From Bacteroides sp. (GTDB lineage Bacteria > Bacteroidota > Bacteroidia > Bacteroidales > Bacteroidaceae), in the NCBI GenBank assembly GCA_030152865.1, contig JASLIW010000042.1, forward strand, positions 1 through 19,574: a stretch of 19,574 bases of DNA, given 5' to 3'. Below the pieces are notes generated by a model. The model was given only the letters and a program-made list of their open reading frames with translations. It searched no databases and was not told where the DNA came from. Every line of letters starts with the position of its first letter. Positions within the stretch are counted from its first letter, which is position 1. Positions 1-6,090 of this stretch are shown here, one piece after another. The position numbers were made by a program, and so were the translations under genes.

Positions 1-7
1 TAAAATC

Positions 8-199
8 TTAATATATCTTTTTCTTAGAGTTACTGATTATACCAGAAAAGTCTACGAGATGAAATACATCCCTCAAAAAAGAGAGTACTTCGATATAAGT
101 TGTTGATTCTTCTCTTCTATTCGCCTCATTAATTTCCTTCACATCAAGAGAATAAGCTCTTGTATCCTCCTGAATCTTCATCTCACAAATCTTTGACAT
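8..199 (-). CDS. Small hypothetical protein, 63 aa, doubtful
   Basis: An uninterrupted frame of 63 codons runs from ATG at 199 to a TAA at 8-10. The product is hydrophilic, rich in Glu, Lys and Ser, with no signal peptide, membrane segment or motif I recognise. A TATATTTG box (a perfect TAnnTTTG -7 element) lies on the minus strand at 286-279, about 80 bases upstream of the start, but no TTTG -33 element accompanies it. It could be a real small gene, the remnant of a larger decayed gene beyond the left edge, or chance. The function is unknown. Confidence 0.25.
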   Translation of the reverse strand: MSKICEMKIQEDTRAYSLDVKEINEANRREESTTYIEVLSFLRDVFHLVDFSGIISNSKKKIY

Positions 200-292
200 A
201 ACTACGGGTTTTAACAGTTAAACTAGGTTGACTAAATTAAAAGTCTCATTTATATACAAAAATGACATCCTTATATCACAAATATAATAAAA

Positions 293-326
293 CTTTCGAA
301 ACTAGCCTCATTCGAAAGCAGTTTTT
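293..326. terminator. Small hairpin with T-run, possible terminator
   Basis: The arms CTTTCGAA (293-300) and TTCGAAAG (311-318) pair over 8 bp around a 10-base loop. They are followed by a T-run (322-326) and preceded by A-rich sequence, so the structure could work in either direction. No gene in view obviously ends here. Both arms contain TTTCG, the core of the putative GlpR operator, so an auxiliary operator is an alternative reading. The evidence is weak. Confidence 0.3.
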
Positions 327-431
327 ATTGTATTTTATTTTGGAAGCTCTATTAAACAACTATTCTCGGAATAATTTTGTTCAACAATAAGCTGGAATTA
401 ATCATAATATCCTATATACTAGTCTAATACA

Positions 432-450
432 ATTACACGCTATGTGTAAT
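432..450. promoter_or_regulatory. Perfect palindrome ATTACAC-N5-GTGTAAT, possible regulator site
   Basis: ATTACAC (432-438) and GTGTAAT (444-450) are perfect 7-bp inverted arms around the spacer GCTAT, about 95 bases upstream of the putative GlpR operator of glpA. The size and symmetry suit a dimeric helix-turn-helix regulator. It has no T-run, and its loop is short for a terminator. I saw no second copy upstream of glpK. The binding protein is unknown. Confidence 0.35.
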
Positions 451-544
451 ACAACTGAAACACACCTCTTATATCCCATGCACCAGATCTCATCTAAACA
501 CATAAAAATCTAGACCTAACTTGTCAAATACCTGAAATAAGTAA

Positions 545-578
545 TTTCGTTTACTTCCTTTTTCTTTCGTTTTAGTTT
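545..578 (+). promoter_or_regulatory. Putative GlpR operator of glpABC
   Basis: Two direct repeats, TTTCGTTTACTT (545-556) and TTTCGTTTTAGTTT (565-578), start exactly 20 bp apart, about two helical turns. The same arrangement with nearly the same bases occurs at 5811-5844 upstream of glpK: the first 13 bases are identical and 29 of 34 positions match. The right end overlaps the TTTG -33 element at 577-580, so bound protein would block RNA polymerase. DeoR-family regulators such as AgaR are known to bind repeated TTTC tracts. Assignment to the DeoR-family gene at 4845-5609 is inference from its position. Confidence 0.65.
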
Positions 579-606
579 TGATTATAAGAAAAATTTATTT
601 TCTTTG
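577..606 (+). promoter_or_regulatory. Promoter of glpABC
   Basis: TTTG at 577-580 and TTTCTTTG at 599-606 (seven of eight matches to TAnnTTTG) are separated by 18 bases, close to the Bacteroidota -33/-7 layout. Transcription would begin near 613, leaving a leader of about 16 bases before the ATG at 629. The -33 element overlaps the right half of the putative GlpR operator. Confidence 0.5.
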
Positions 607-628
607 TAGTACACTAAATTGTTAACCC

Positions 629-2269
629 ATGAATCAAGTCAATCAAAACACAAAAACAAATACCTATGACGTTATAATAATAGGTGGTGGAGCAACGGGT
701 GCTGGCACAGTACGCGACTGTGCCAAACGAGGCCTTAAAGCTCTACTCTTAGAGCGCTTCGATATAGCTACTGGAACCACAGGTAGAAATCATGGACTTC
801 TACACAGTGGAGCTCGCTATGCTGTAACCGATAAGGAATCAGCAGTAGAGTGTATAGAGGAAAACAAAATACTTAAAAAAATAGCCAGTCATTGTATTGA
901 GCAGACTAGCGGTCTCTTTCTTAGCTTACCTGAAGATGATCTAAACTATCAAGATACATTTATAAAGGCCTGCCTAGAGGCTGGCATTGAAGCTAAAGCA
1001 ATAGATCCTAAACAAGCACTACGCCTAGAACCCTCAGCCAACCCTAGACTAGTTGGAGCAGTACAGGTACCCGATGGCTCAGTTGACCCCTTCAGGTTAA
1101 CTTCCTCTAATATTATTGATGCCAAAGAACATGGTGCTACTATAAAGACATACCATGAAGTAGTAGGTTTAATTAGAGAGCAAGATAAAGTTATTGGAGT
1201 AAAAGCCCTAGATCATCGAACCAAAGAAACAACCAATTATTACTGTCAGGTTGTAGTCAATGCGGGTGGTATATGGGGACAGCATATCTCTGAGTACGCT
1301 GACCTAAAGGTGAGAATGCTTCCTTCCAAAGGCTCACTACTCATATTTGGACATCGTGTAAACAATGTAGTGCTGAACAGATGTAGAAAACCTGCCAATG
1401 CAGATATATTAGTACCGGGAGATACTATTACACTAATTGGAACTACATCTACTAAAATTCCTTATGACCAAATTGACAACATGTTTGTCACTCCTGATGA
1501 GGTGGACTTATTAATTAGCGAGGGAGAAAAGCTAGCTCCTATTCTAGCACAAACCAGAATCCTCAGATCATACGCTGGAGTACGGCCTCTTGTAGCTGCA
1601 GATAACGACCCCGATGGCAGAAAAACAAGTAGAGGCATTATTCTTCTTGATCACGAGGAACGAGACGGTTTAAAAGGATTCATAACTATCACTGGAGGTA
1701 AGCTCATGACTTACCGACTTATGGCTGAATGGGCAACAGACTTAGTATGTAAAAAACTAAATATAGCTCAGAACTGTACGACTAAAGAAGATAAACTACC
1801 TGGGTCTAGAGAATCAAAAGAGGAGATCACAAAAAAAATAATCTCTATCCCACATACCCTAAGGGAATCGGCTATTTATCGCCATGGTGATCGAGCTGAA
1901 AAACTAGCCAATAACACAGACAGTGAGAATAGCTTAGTTTGCGAGTGTGAGGAAATCTCCGTAGGCGAGGTCAATTATGCTATCGAAGAGCTAGATGTGC
2001 ATAACCTTGTAGACTTGAGAAGACGAACTCGCGTGGGAATGGGCACCTGCCAAGGCGAACTCTGCGCTTGTAGAGCAGCAGGTTTAATGAATGAATCGAA
2101 AGGCACCTGCGCCAACCATGCCAAAGAAGATTTAGCCTCTTTCCTCAATGAGCGATGGGGTGGAATATACCCTACTGCTTGGGGAGACAGCTTAAGAGGA
2201 AGTGAATACACTGCTTGGGTGTACGAAAGTGTGTGTGGATTGTCTAACTCAAAAATTGAAACAAAATGA
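629..2269 (+). CDS. glpA: Anaerobic glycerol-3-phosphate dehydrogenase, subunit A
   Basis: This is the FAD-containing catalytic subunit, oxidising sn-glycerol-3-phosphate to dihydroxyacetone phosphate at the inner face of the membrane and passing electrons through GlpB and GlpC to quinone. The 546 residues match the usual length (about 540 in E. coli). The N-terminal Rossmann dinucleotide-binding motif GGGATG lies at residues 19-24, followed by the G3P oxidase segment with GRNHGLLHSGARYAV. The C-terminal BFD-like iron-sulphur domain keeps four cysteines in the expected pattern: C438, C440, C474 and C479. The ATG at 629 fits the short leader from the promoter at 577-606. It is the first gene of glpABC and overlaps glpB by 4 bp (ATGA). 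It resembles the enterobacterial protein closely by memory, which could mean an old transfer. Identification is secure. Confidence 0.95.
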   Translation: MNQVNQNTKTNTYDVIIIGGGATGAGTVRDCAKRGLKALLLERFDIATGTTGRNHGLLHSGARYAVTDKESAVECIEENKILKKIASHCIEQTSGLFLSLPEDDLNYQDTFIKACLEAGIEAKAIDPKQALRLEPSANPRLVGAVQVPDGSVDPFRLTSSNIIDAKEHGATIKTYHEVVGLIREQDKVIGVKALDHRTKETTNYYCQVVVNAGGIWGQHISEYADLKVRMLPSKGSLLIFGHRVNNVVLNRCRKPANADILVPGDTITLIGTTSTKIPYDQIDNMFVTPDEVDLLISEGEKLAPILAQTRILRSYAGVRPLVAADNDPDGRKTSRGIILLDHEERDGLKGFITITGGKLMTYRLMAEWATDLVCKKLNIAQNCTTKEDKLPGSRESKEEITKKIISIPHTLRESAIYRHGDRAEKLANNTDSENSLVCECEEISVGEVNYAIEELDVHNLVDLRRRTRVGMGTCQGELCACRAAGLMNESKGTCANHAKEDLASFLNERWGGIYPTAWGDSLRGSEYTAWVYESVCGLSNSKIETK

Positions 2270-3528
2270 AATTTGATACAGTTATAATTGGAGGTGGCCT
2301 AGCAGGTTTAGTGTGCGGTATAAAACTATGCCAACAAAACAAGAAGTGCGCCATCATCTCAGCGGGACAAAGTGCATTACACTTCTGCTCAGGCTCCTTA
2401 GACCTACTCAACAACCTACCTGATGGTAAAGAAGTAGTTCACCCTTTCGATGAAGTAGAAAACCTAATTGCACAAAACCCTAAACACCCATATAGTAAAT
2501 TAGGGAAAGAGCTATTTAAAAGTCTAAGCGTAGAGGCAATCGATTTTTTGACTGAGCAAGGAATTCCACTCAGCGGACAACAAAACCAAAACCACTACCG
2601 CATTACACCATTAGGTGAAATGAAAGCAACTTGGCAAACAATTACTCCTTTTGCTACATCTACCCAAAAAGATCAATTGCCTTGGAGTAAAGTAGCCCTC
2701 TTTAATATGAGCGGCTTCTTAGACTTCTACCCTAAATTTATAGCCACTGCCCTATCCAAATTAGGCACTAAGTTTACTATAACGGATTTTTCCTTAGCTT
2801 CTCTGGATAGACTCCGAAGAAACCCTAGCGAGTTACGCTCCAGCAACATTACTAATGTTATGGATCAGCTCAGCAAAGAAGAGTTCGACCAGTTGGTAGC
2901 CATTCTAAAGAAAGGAAGTGAAGGTTGCGATGCACTACTCTTCCCTGCTATATTAAGCCTCTCCAATGACAAGATAATCGGAGAACTTGAAAAAGCTGTT
3001 GGCAAGCCACTGTATCTGATTCCCACACTGCCTCCTTCTGTTATCGGCATCAAAATGCAAAGACACCTCCAGCGTCAGTTTTTAAATCTAGGAGGTGTAT
3101 ATATGCTTGGAGACAACATAACTCATGGAGATATCAAGAATGGAAGAGTAGAGCAAATCTACAGCTTTAATCACGGAGATATTCCTTTCAAAGCTGATCA
3201 TTTTGTGCTAGCAACAGGTAGTTACTTCAGTCAGGGGCTCATCGCTAACCGCACTCAAATTTACGAGCCAATCTTTAAATTAGACGTAAACTACAGTACA
3301 AATCGAAGTGACTGGTATCAAAAAAACGTATTTGACAAACAAGCATACATGTCTTACGGAATTGAAACTAACGCAAACTTCCAAGGACAAAAAAACAATC
3401 AAACCATTGACAACCTCTATGTTATTGGAGCAGGATTAGAATCCTTTAATGCGATAAAGGAAGGATGCGGATCTGGTGTATCCTTACTTACAGCCTTACA
3501 GGTTGCCAAAAATATTCTTAGAAAATAA
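2266..3528 (+). CDS. glpB: Anaerobic glycerol-3-phosphate dehydrogenase, subunit B
   Basis: This is the second flavoprotein subunit of the GlpABC complex, thought to carry electrons from GlpA towards the iron-sulphur subunit GlpC. The 420 residues match E. coli GlpB (419). An FAD/NAD-type dinucleotide fold opens the protein with VIIGGGLAGL (GGGLAG at residues 9-14). A C-terminal segment of the same fold, with YVIGAGLESF and a following Gly-rich turn (GCGSG), completes the FAD site as in succinate dehydrogenase/fumarate reductase flavoproteins. There is no signal peptide or membrane span. The start codon overlaps the glpA stop (ATGA), which indicates translational coupling, and glpC begins 7 bases after the stop. 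Confidence 0.93.
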   Translation: MKFDTVIIGGGLAGLVCGIKLCQQNKKCAIISAGQSALHFCSGSLDLLNNLPDGKEVVHPFDEVENLIAQNPKHPYSKLGKELFKSLSVEAIDFLTEQGIPLSGQQNQNHYRITPLGEMKATWQTITPFATSTQKDQLPWSKVALFNMSGFLDFYPKFIATALSKLGTKFTITDFSLASLDRLRRNPSELRSSNITNVMDQLSKEEFDQLVAILKKGSEGCDALLFPAILSLSNDKIIGELEKAVGKPLYLIPTLPPSVIGIKMQRHLQRQFLNLGGVYMLGDNITHGDIKNGRVEQIYSFNHGDIPFKADHFVLATGSYFSQGLIANRTQIYEPIFKLDVNYSTNRSDWYQKNVFDKQAYMSYGIETNANFQGQKNNQTIDNLYVIGAGLESFNAIKEGCGSGVSLLTALQVAKNILRK

Positions 3529-3535
3529 TAGGACT

Positions 3536-4756
3536 ATGAAACTTCAAGACCATAACATAAGCAATAACAACTTTGAACAGTGTATCAAATGTACGATATG
3601 TACTGTGTATTGTCCCGTAGCAGCTGTCAATCCCAATTTTCCCGGTCCTAAGCAAGCGGGTCCTGACGGAGAAAGACTTCGACTCAAGCAAGCAGACTTT
3701 TACGACGAGGCACTGAAATACTGCCTAAACTGTAAGCGATGTGAGGTAGCTTGTCCATCCAATGTTAAAATTGGAGACATCATACAAGCCGCACGTATTA
3801 AGCACAGCAAAAAGAAACCTAAGCTTAGAGATATGCTTCTAGCTAATACAGATATCATGGGTACTCTTGCTACTCCTTTTGCTCCCTTGGTCAATCCAAT
3901 TTTAGGACTAAAAGCTACAAAGTATGTATTAGACAAAACATTGCAAATAGACCGAAACCGAACCTTCCCCAAATATGCTTTTGGTACTTTCGAATCTTGG
4001 TATAAAAAGCATGCTAAAAAAGAGCAAGAGAAATACCCTGAACAGCTAAGCTATTTCCATGGTTGCTATGTAAACTACAACAACCCTCAACTAGGAAAAG
4101 ACCTAATCAAGGTTATGAATGCTTTAAACATAGGCGTACAGCTTCTTAGTAAAGAAAAATGTTGTGGAGTGGCTCTTATATCTAATGGTTTAATAAATCA
4201 AGCCAAGAAACAAGCAAGCGTCAACATTGAGGCAATAAGAGAATCTGTACACAAGAAAAAACGCCCAGTTATAGCTACTTCTTCCACTTGTACCTTTACA
4301 ATACGCGATGAGTACCCACACCTTTTAGACATAGACAATGAAGATGTGAAAGAGGATGTAGAGTTGGCTACAAGATATATATACCGTCTACTCAGCCAAA
4401 CAGACAAAAAGCTTAAAGTAAGTGATAAGAAAATAAAGGTAGCCTATCATACCCCCTGCCATATGGAGAAGTTAGGATGGGCATACTACTCTATTGAACT
4501 ACTCAAGCTGATACCCAATATTGAACTAACGGTCTTAGATCCAAATTGCTGCGGTATTGCGGGCACCTATGGCTTCAAAAAAGAAAATTATGAAACCTCA
4601 CAAGCTATAGGAAACCCCCTATTCAAACAAATAGCTGCGAGTGATATAGACTACGTAGTATCTGATTGCGAAACATGTAAGTGGCAAATTGAAATGTCAA
4701 CTGAAGCAAAGTGTGAGCATCCTATTTCTATTCTTGCTCGAGCTTTGGCAGACTAG
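3536..4756 (+). CDS. glpC: Anaerobic glycerol-3-phosphate dehydrogenase, iron-sulphur subunit C
   Basis: This is the electron-transfer and membrane-attachment subunit of the anaerobic G3P dehydrogenase, delivering electrons to menaquinone. Two ferredoxin-type 4Fe-4S motifs are visible: C16, C19, C22, C26-Pro and C63, C66, C69, C73-Pro. Two CCG domains of the heterodisulfide reductase/GlpC family follow, with FHGCYVNY, KCCGVALIS, HTPCHMEKLGW and CCGIAGTYG. The chosen ATG at 3536 gives 406 residues (E. coli GlpC about 396) and lies 7 bases after glpB. An in-frame ATG further upstream at 3476 would overlap glpB by 53 bases and add a tail unlike the family, so I rejected it. The gene ends 30 bases before the strong terminator at 4787-4833. 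Confidence 0.94.
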   Translation: MKLQDHNISNNNFEQCIKCTICTVYCPVAAVNPNFPGPKQAGPDGERLRLKQADFYDEALKYCLNCKRCEVACPSNVKIGDIIQAARIKHSKKKPKLRDMLLANTDIMGTLATPFAPLVNPILGLKATKYVLDKTLQIDRNRTFPKYAFGTFESWYKKHAKKEQEKYPEQLSYFHGCYVNYNNPQLGKDLIKVMNALNIGVQLLSKEKCCGVALISNGLINQAKKQASVNIEAIRESVHKKKRPVIATSSTCTFTIRDEYPHLLDIDNEDVKEDVELATRYIYRLLSQTDKKLKVSDKKIKVAYHTPCHMEKLGWAYYSIELLKLIPNIELTVLDPNCCGIAGTYGFKKENYETSQAIGNPLFKQIAASDIDYVVSDCETCKWQIEMSTEAKCEHPISILARALAD

Positions 4757-4786
4757 GCTAAGAGCAGATTATTAAATCCCACATAT

Positions 4787-4833
4787 AATAAAGGAGTACA
4801 CCTCAGTATGCAAGGTGTACTCCTTTATTTTTT
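4787..4833. terminator. Strong bidirectional terminator between glpC and glpR
   Basis: A perfect 17-bp stem (arms 4787-4803 and 4813-4829) with a 9-base loop is followed by a T-run (4828-4833) and preceded by A-rich sequence. It therefore forms a rho-independent terminator in both directions. It lies between the convergent ends of glpC (stop 4756) and the regulator (stop 4845) and would serve both. Confidence 0.92.
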
Positions 4834-4844
4834 ATATTGAAAGC

Positions 4845-5609
4845 CTAAACTAAAGTAACCTCAATACCTTTTTCTCGAATTAGCTCAACCATGTGAGCTG
4901 GAGCATTGGTGTCTGTTATAATATGATGAATATTATCAAAGTCACAGATCTTACAAAATCCGCGCTGACCAAACTTAGAAGAGTCAGTAAGCACAATAAC
5001 CTTGTCTGAAACTTCTATCATTTTTTGATTGATATAGGCTTCATTCATATTACTTGTTGTAAGGCCATAATTTAAATCAATACCATCAACACCTATAAAA
5101 AGCTTATTGCAAGAAAGCGTACTTAATATTTGCTCAGCATAATGACCCACAACAGAAACTGAGTTTTTTCTTAGATTTCCACCTAATTGAACTACTTCTA
5201 TATTAGGATGATAACAAAGTGTTAGCGAAACCTTAACAGAAGAAGTTATAGCTGTCAGATGCTTCTGTATATCAATGTGATTTGCAAAAGTCAAGAGAGT
5301 AGTACCAGAGGCTATGATGATTTTATCATTAGTCTCTAAAATAGCATTTGCTGCCTCTGCTATACGCCTCTTCTCCTCTATATTACACTTCTCTTTTTCG
5401 TCGATATGTCGATCTGTAATCAAGGAGCTCAAAGCACTTGCACTTCCATGATTACGTATAAGTAGTTTTTTACTCTCTAATATTCTTAAATCCTTGCGAA
5501 TCGTGACTTCCGAAACCCCTAAGCTTTCGCTTAGGTCTTGTACCTTAGCAAATCCATCTTTCTTCAAAGTATCTAAGATATACTTATGTCGCTTAGCTAT
5601 ATTTCCCAT
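4845..5609 (-). CDS. glpR: DeoR-family transcriptional regulator, probable glycerol-3-phosphate repressor
   Basis: This is a DeoR/GlpR-type repressor. The N-terminal winged helix-turn-helix carries the family signature around residues 5-52 (AKRHKYILDTLKKDGF, then the recognition segment LGVSEVTIRKDLRILE). The C-terminal sugar-phosphate sensor domain of the DeoRC type carries IIIASGTTLLTFA, VQLGGNLRKNSVSVVG and LFIGVDGIDLNYGLTT. I chose the ATG at 5609 (254 aa) because the family starts a few residues before the RHKYIL motif. An upstream ATG at 5666 would add 19 residues that look non-coding. Its place between glpABC and glpKF, and the shared operator upstream of both, suggest it represses both units until G3P binds. 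The ligand is inferred; other DeoR proteins sense other sugar phosphates. Confidence 0.85.
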   Translation of the reverse strand: MGNIAKRHKYILDTLKKDGFAKVQDLSESLGVSEVTIRKDLRILESKKLLIRNHGSASALSSLITDRHIDEKEKCNIEEKRRIAEAANAILETNDKIIIASGTTLLTFANHIDIQKHLTAITSSVKVSLTLCYHPNIEVVQLGGNLRKNSVSVVGHYAEQILSTLSCNKLFIGVDGIDLNYGLTTSNMNEAYINQKMIEVSDKVIVLTDSSKFGQRGFCKICDFDNIHHIITDTNAPAHMVELIREKGIEVTLV

Positions 5610-5697
5610 ACAATATGGTGTTAAAGTATTAGTTTTAAAAAGTTTAATTAGTGCATTAGCCTTCACTCCTAGAATAGGCTAAGCATATTCGTACAAT

Positions 5698-5705
5698 CAA
5701 ACATA
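5698..5705 (-). promoter_or_regulatory. Candidate -7 element of glpR
   Basis: On the minus strand this reads TATGTTTG, a perfect TAnnTTTG. The expected -33 position, around 5722-5728, holds only an A/T-rich TTTTA rather than TTTG. Transcription would start near 5691, giving a leader of about 80 bases before the ATG at 5609. Confidence 0.35.
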
Positions 5706-5810
5706 CACTTTTATTTTAATATAAAAGAATAATGAAAGGGTTAAAATACGTAACTCGAAAGCCCCACTCTTTGTACGGAGCCAAACAGCTTACGATAAGC
5801 CACAATATTC

Positions 5811-5844
5811 TTTCGTTTACTTCTCTTTTTTTTCGACTTAGTTT
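5811..5844 (+). promoter_or_regulatory. Putative GlpR operator of glpKF
   Basis: TTTCGTTTACTT (5811-5822) and TTTCGACTTAGTTT (5831-5844) form the same two-repeat, 20-bp-period element seen upstream of glpA. The right end runs into the TTTG -33 element at 5842-5845, so the geometry relative to the promoter is also conserved to within one base. This is the strongest sequence evidence that glpABC and glpKF are co-regulated. Confidence 0.68.
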
Positions 5845-5872
5845 GTTTTTATAAAATATTTGCATAGCTTTG
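5842..5872 (+). promoter_or_regulatory. Promoter of glpKF operon
   Basis: TTTG (5842-5845) and TAGCTTTG (5865-5872) are both perfect matches to the Bacteroidota -33 and -7 elements, with 19 bases between them. The predicted start is near 5879, about 210 bases upstream of glpK. The -33 element overlaps the putative GlpR operator. Confidence 0.7.
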
Positions 5873-5883
5873 AGAAAAGTAAC

Positions 5884-5922
5884 CTCTTGCTTTGACAGAA
5901 TACTAGCTTTTTATAGCAAGAG
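5884..5922 (+). promoter_or_regulatory. Stem-loop at the 5' end of the glpK leader
   Basis: CTCTTGCT (5884-5891) pairs perfectly with AGCAAGAG (5915-5922) across a 23-base loop, starting only about five bases after the predicted transcription start. A stem in this position can stabilise an mRNA or bind a regulator. It has no T-run. It does not match any riboswitch class I can recognise by eye. Confidence 0.35.
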
Positions 5923-6090
5923 TGGTATATATACTTTAAAACCAATAAACTATTTTCAACCTTACTATGAGGATTAATATATCTTTGCTGAAAATATATT
6001 TTATTAATCACAAGCACACTAGAGGTAAAAATCAACCTCGAAACCATAAATTTCAATCAATTAAATTTACACCTTAAATTTATCTAACGT

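Larger units (their letters stand above)
200..628. other. Intergenic region upstream of glpA
   Basis: This AT-rich region of 429 bases has no credible gene. It holds a small hairpin with T-runs (293-326), an imperfect palindrome at 355-381 (AACAA and TATTC arms answered by GAATA and TTGTT), a perfect 19-base palindrome at 432-450, and at its right end the putative GlpR operator and glpA promoter. A stray TAATTTTG box at 372-379 has no -33 partner at normal distance. The rest shows nothing I can name. Confidence 0.6.
5610..6090. other. Divergent glpR-glpK intergenic region and glpK leader
   Basis: The divergent region holds the glpR promoter candidate (5698-5705), the putative operator (5811-5844) and the glpK promoter (5842-5872). 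A leader of about 210 bases then runs to glpK. The leader has a 5' stem-loop (5884-5922) and an AT-rich hairpin (ATTAATATAT at 5973-5982 facing ATATATT at 5994-6000 and ATTAAT at 6003-6008). A second box, TATCTTTG at 5980-5987, could be an alternative start but lacks a TTTG partner. A 10-bp arm with one bulge (5653-5662 with 5676-5684) lies in the glpR leader. Confidence 0.6.

Noticed and set aside
1975..2211. Antisense frame in glpA and similar long opposite-strand frames in other genes
   Set aside because: They are shadows of strongly conserved coding genes, with no promoter boxes or family resemblance of their own.
3476..3535. Upstream start for glpC inside glpB
   Set aside because: It would overlap glpB by 53 bases in another frame and add 20 residues before the usual start. 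The ATG at 3536 matches the family.
5756..5760. Single TTTCG on the minus strand near glpR as an autoregulatory site
   Set aside because: No second repeat is found 20 bp away; the nearest similar sequence, TTTCA, starts 23 bp away. A lone 5-base match is not evidence.
5838..6056. Minus-strand open frame of 72 codons across the glpK promoter and leader
   Set aside because: It covers the operator, promoter and hairpins of glpK, is antisense and AT-rich, has poor residue composition and no family resemblance. It is most likely chance.
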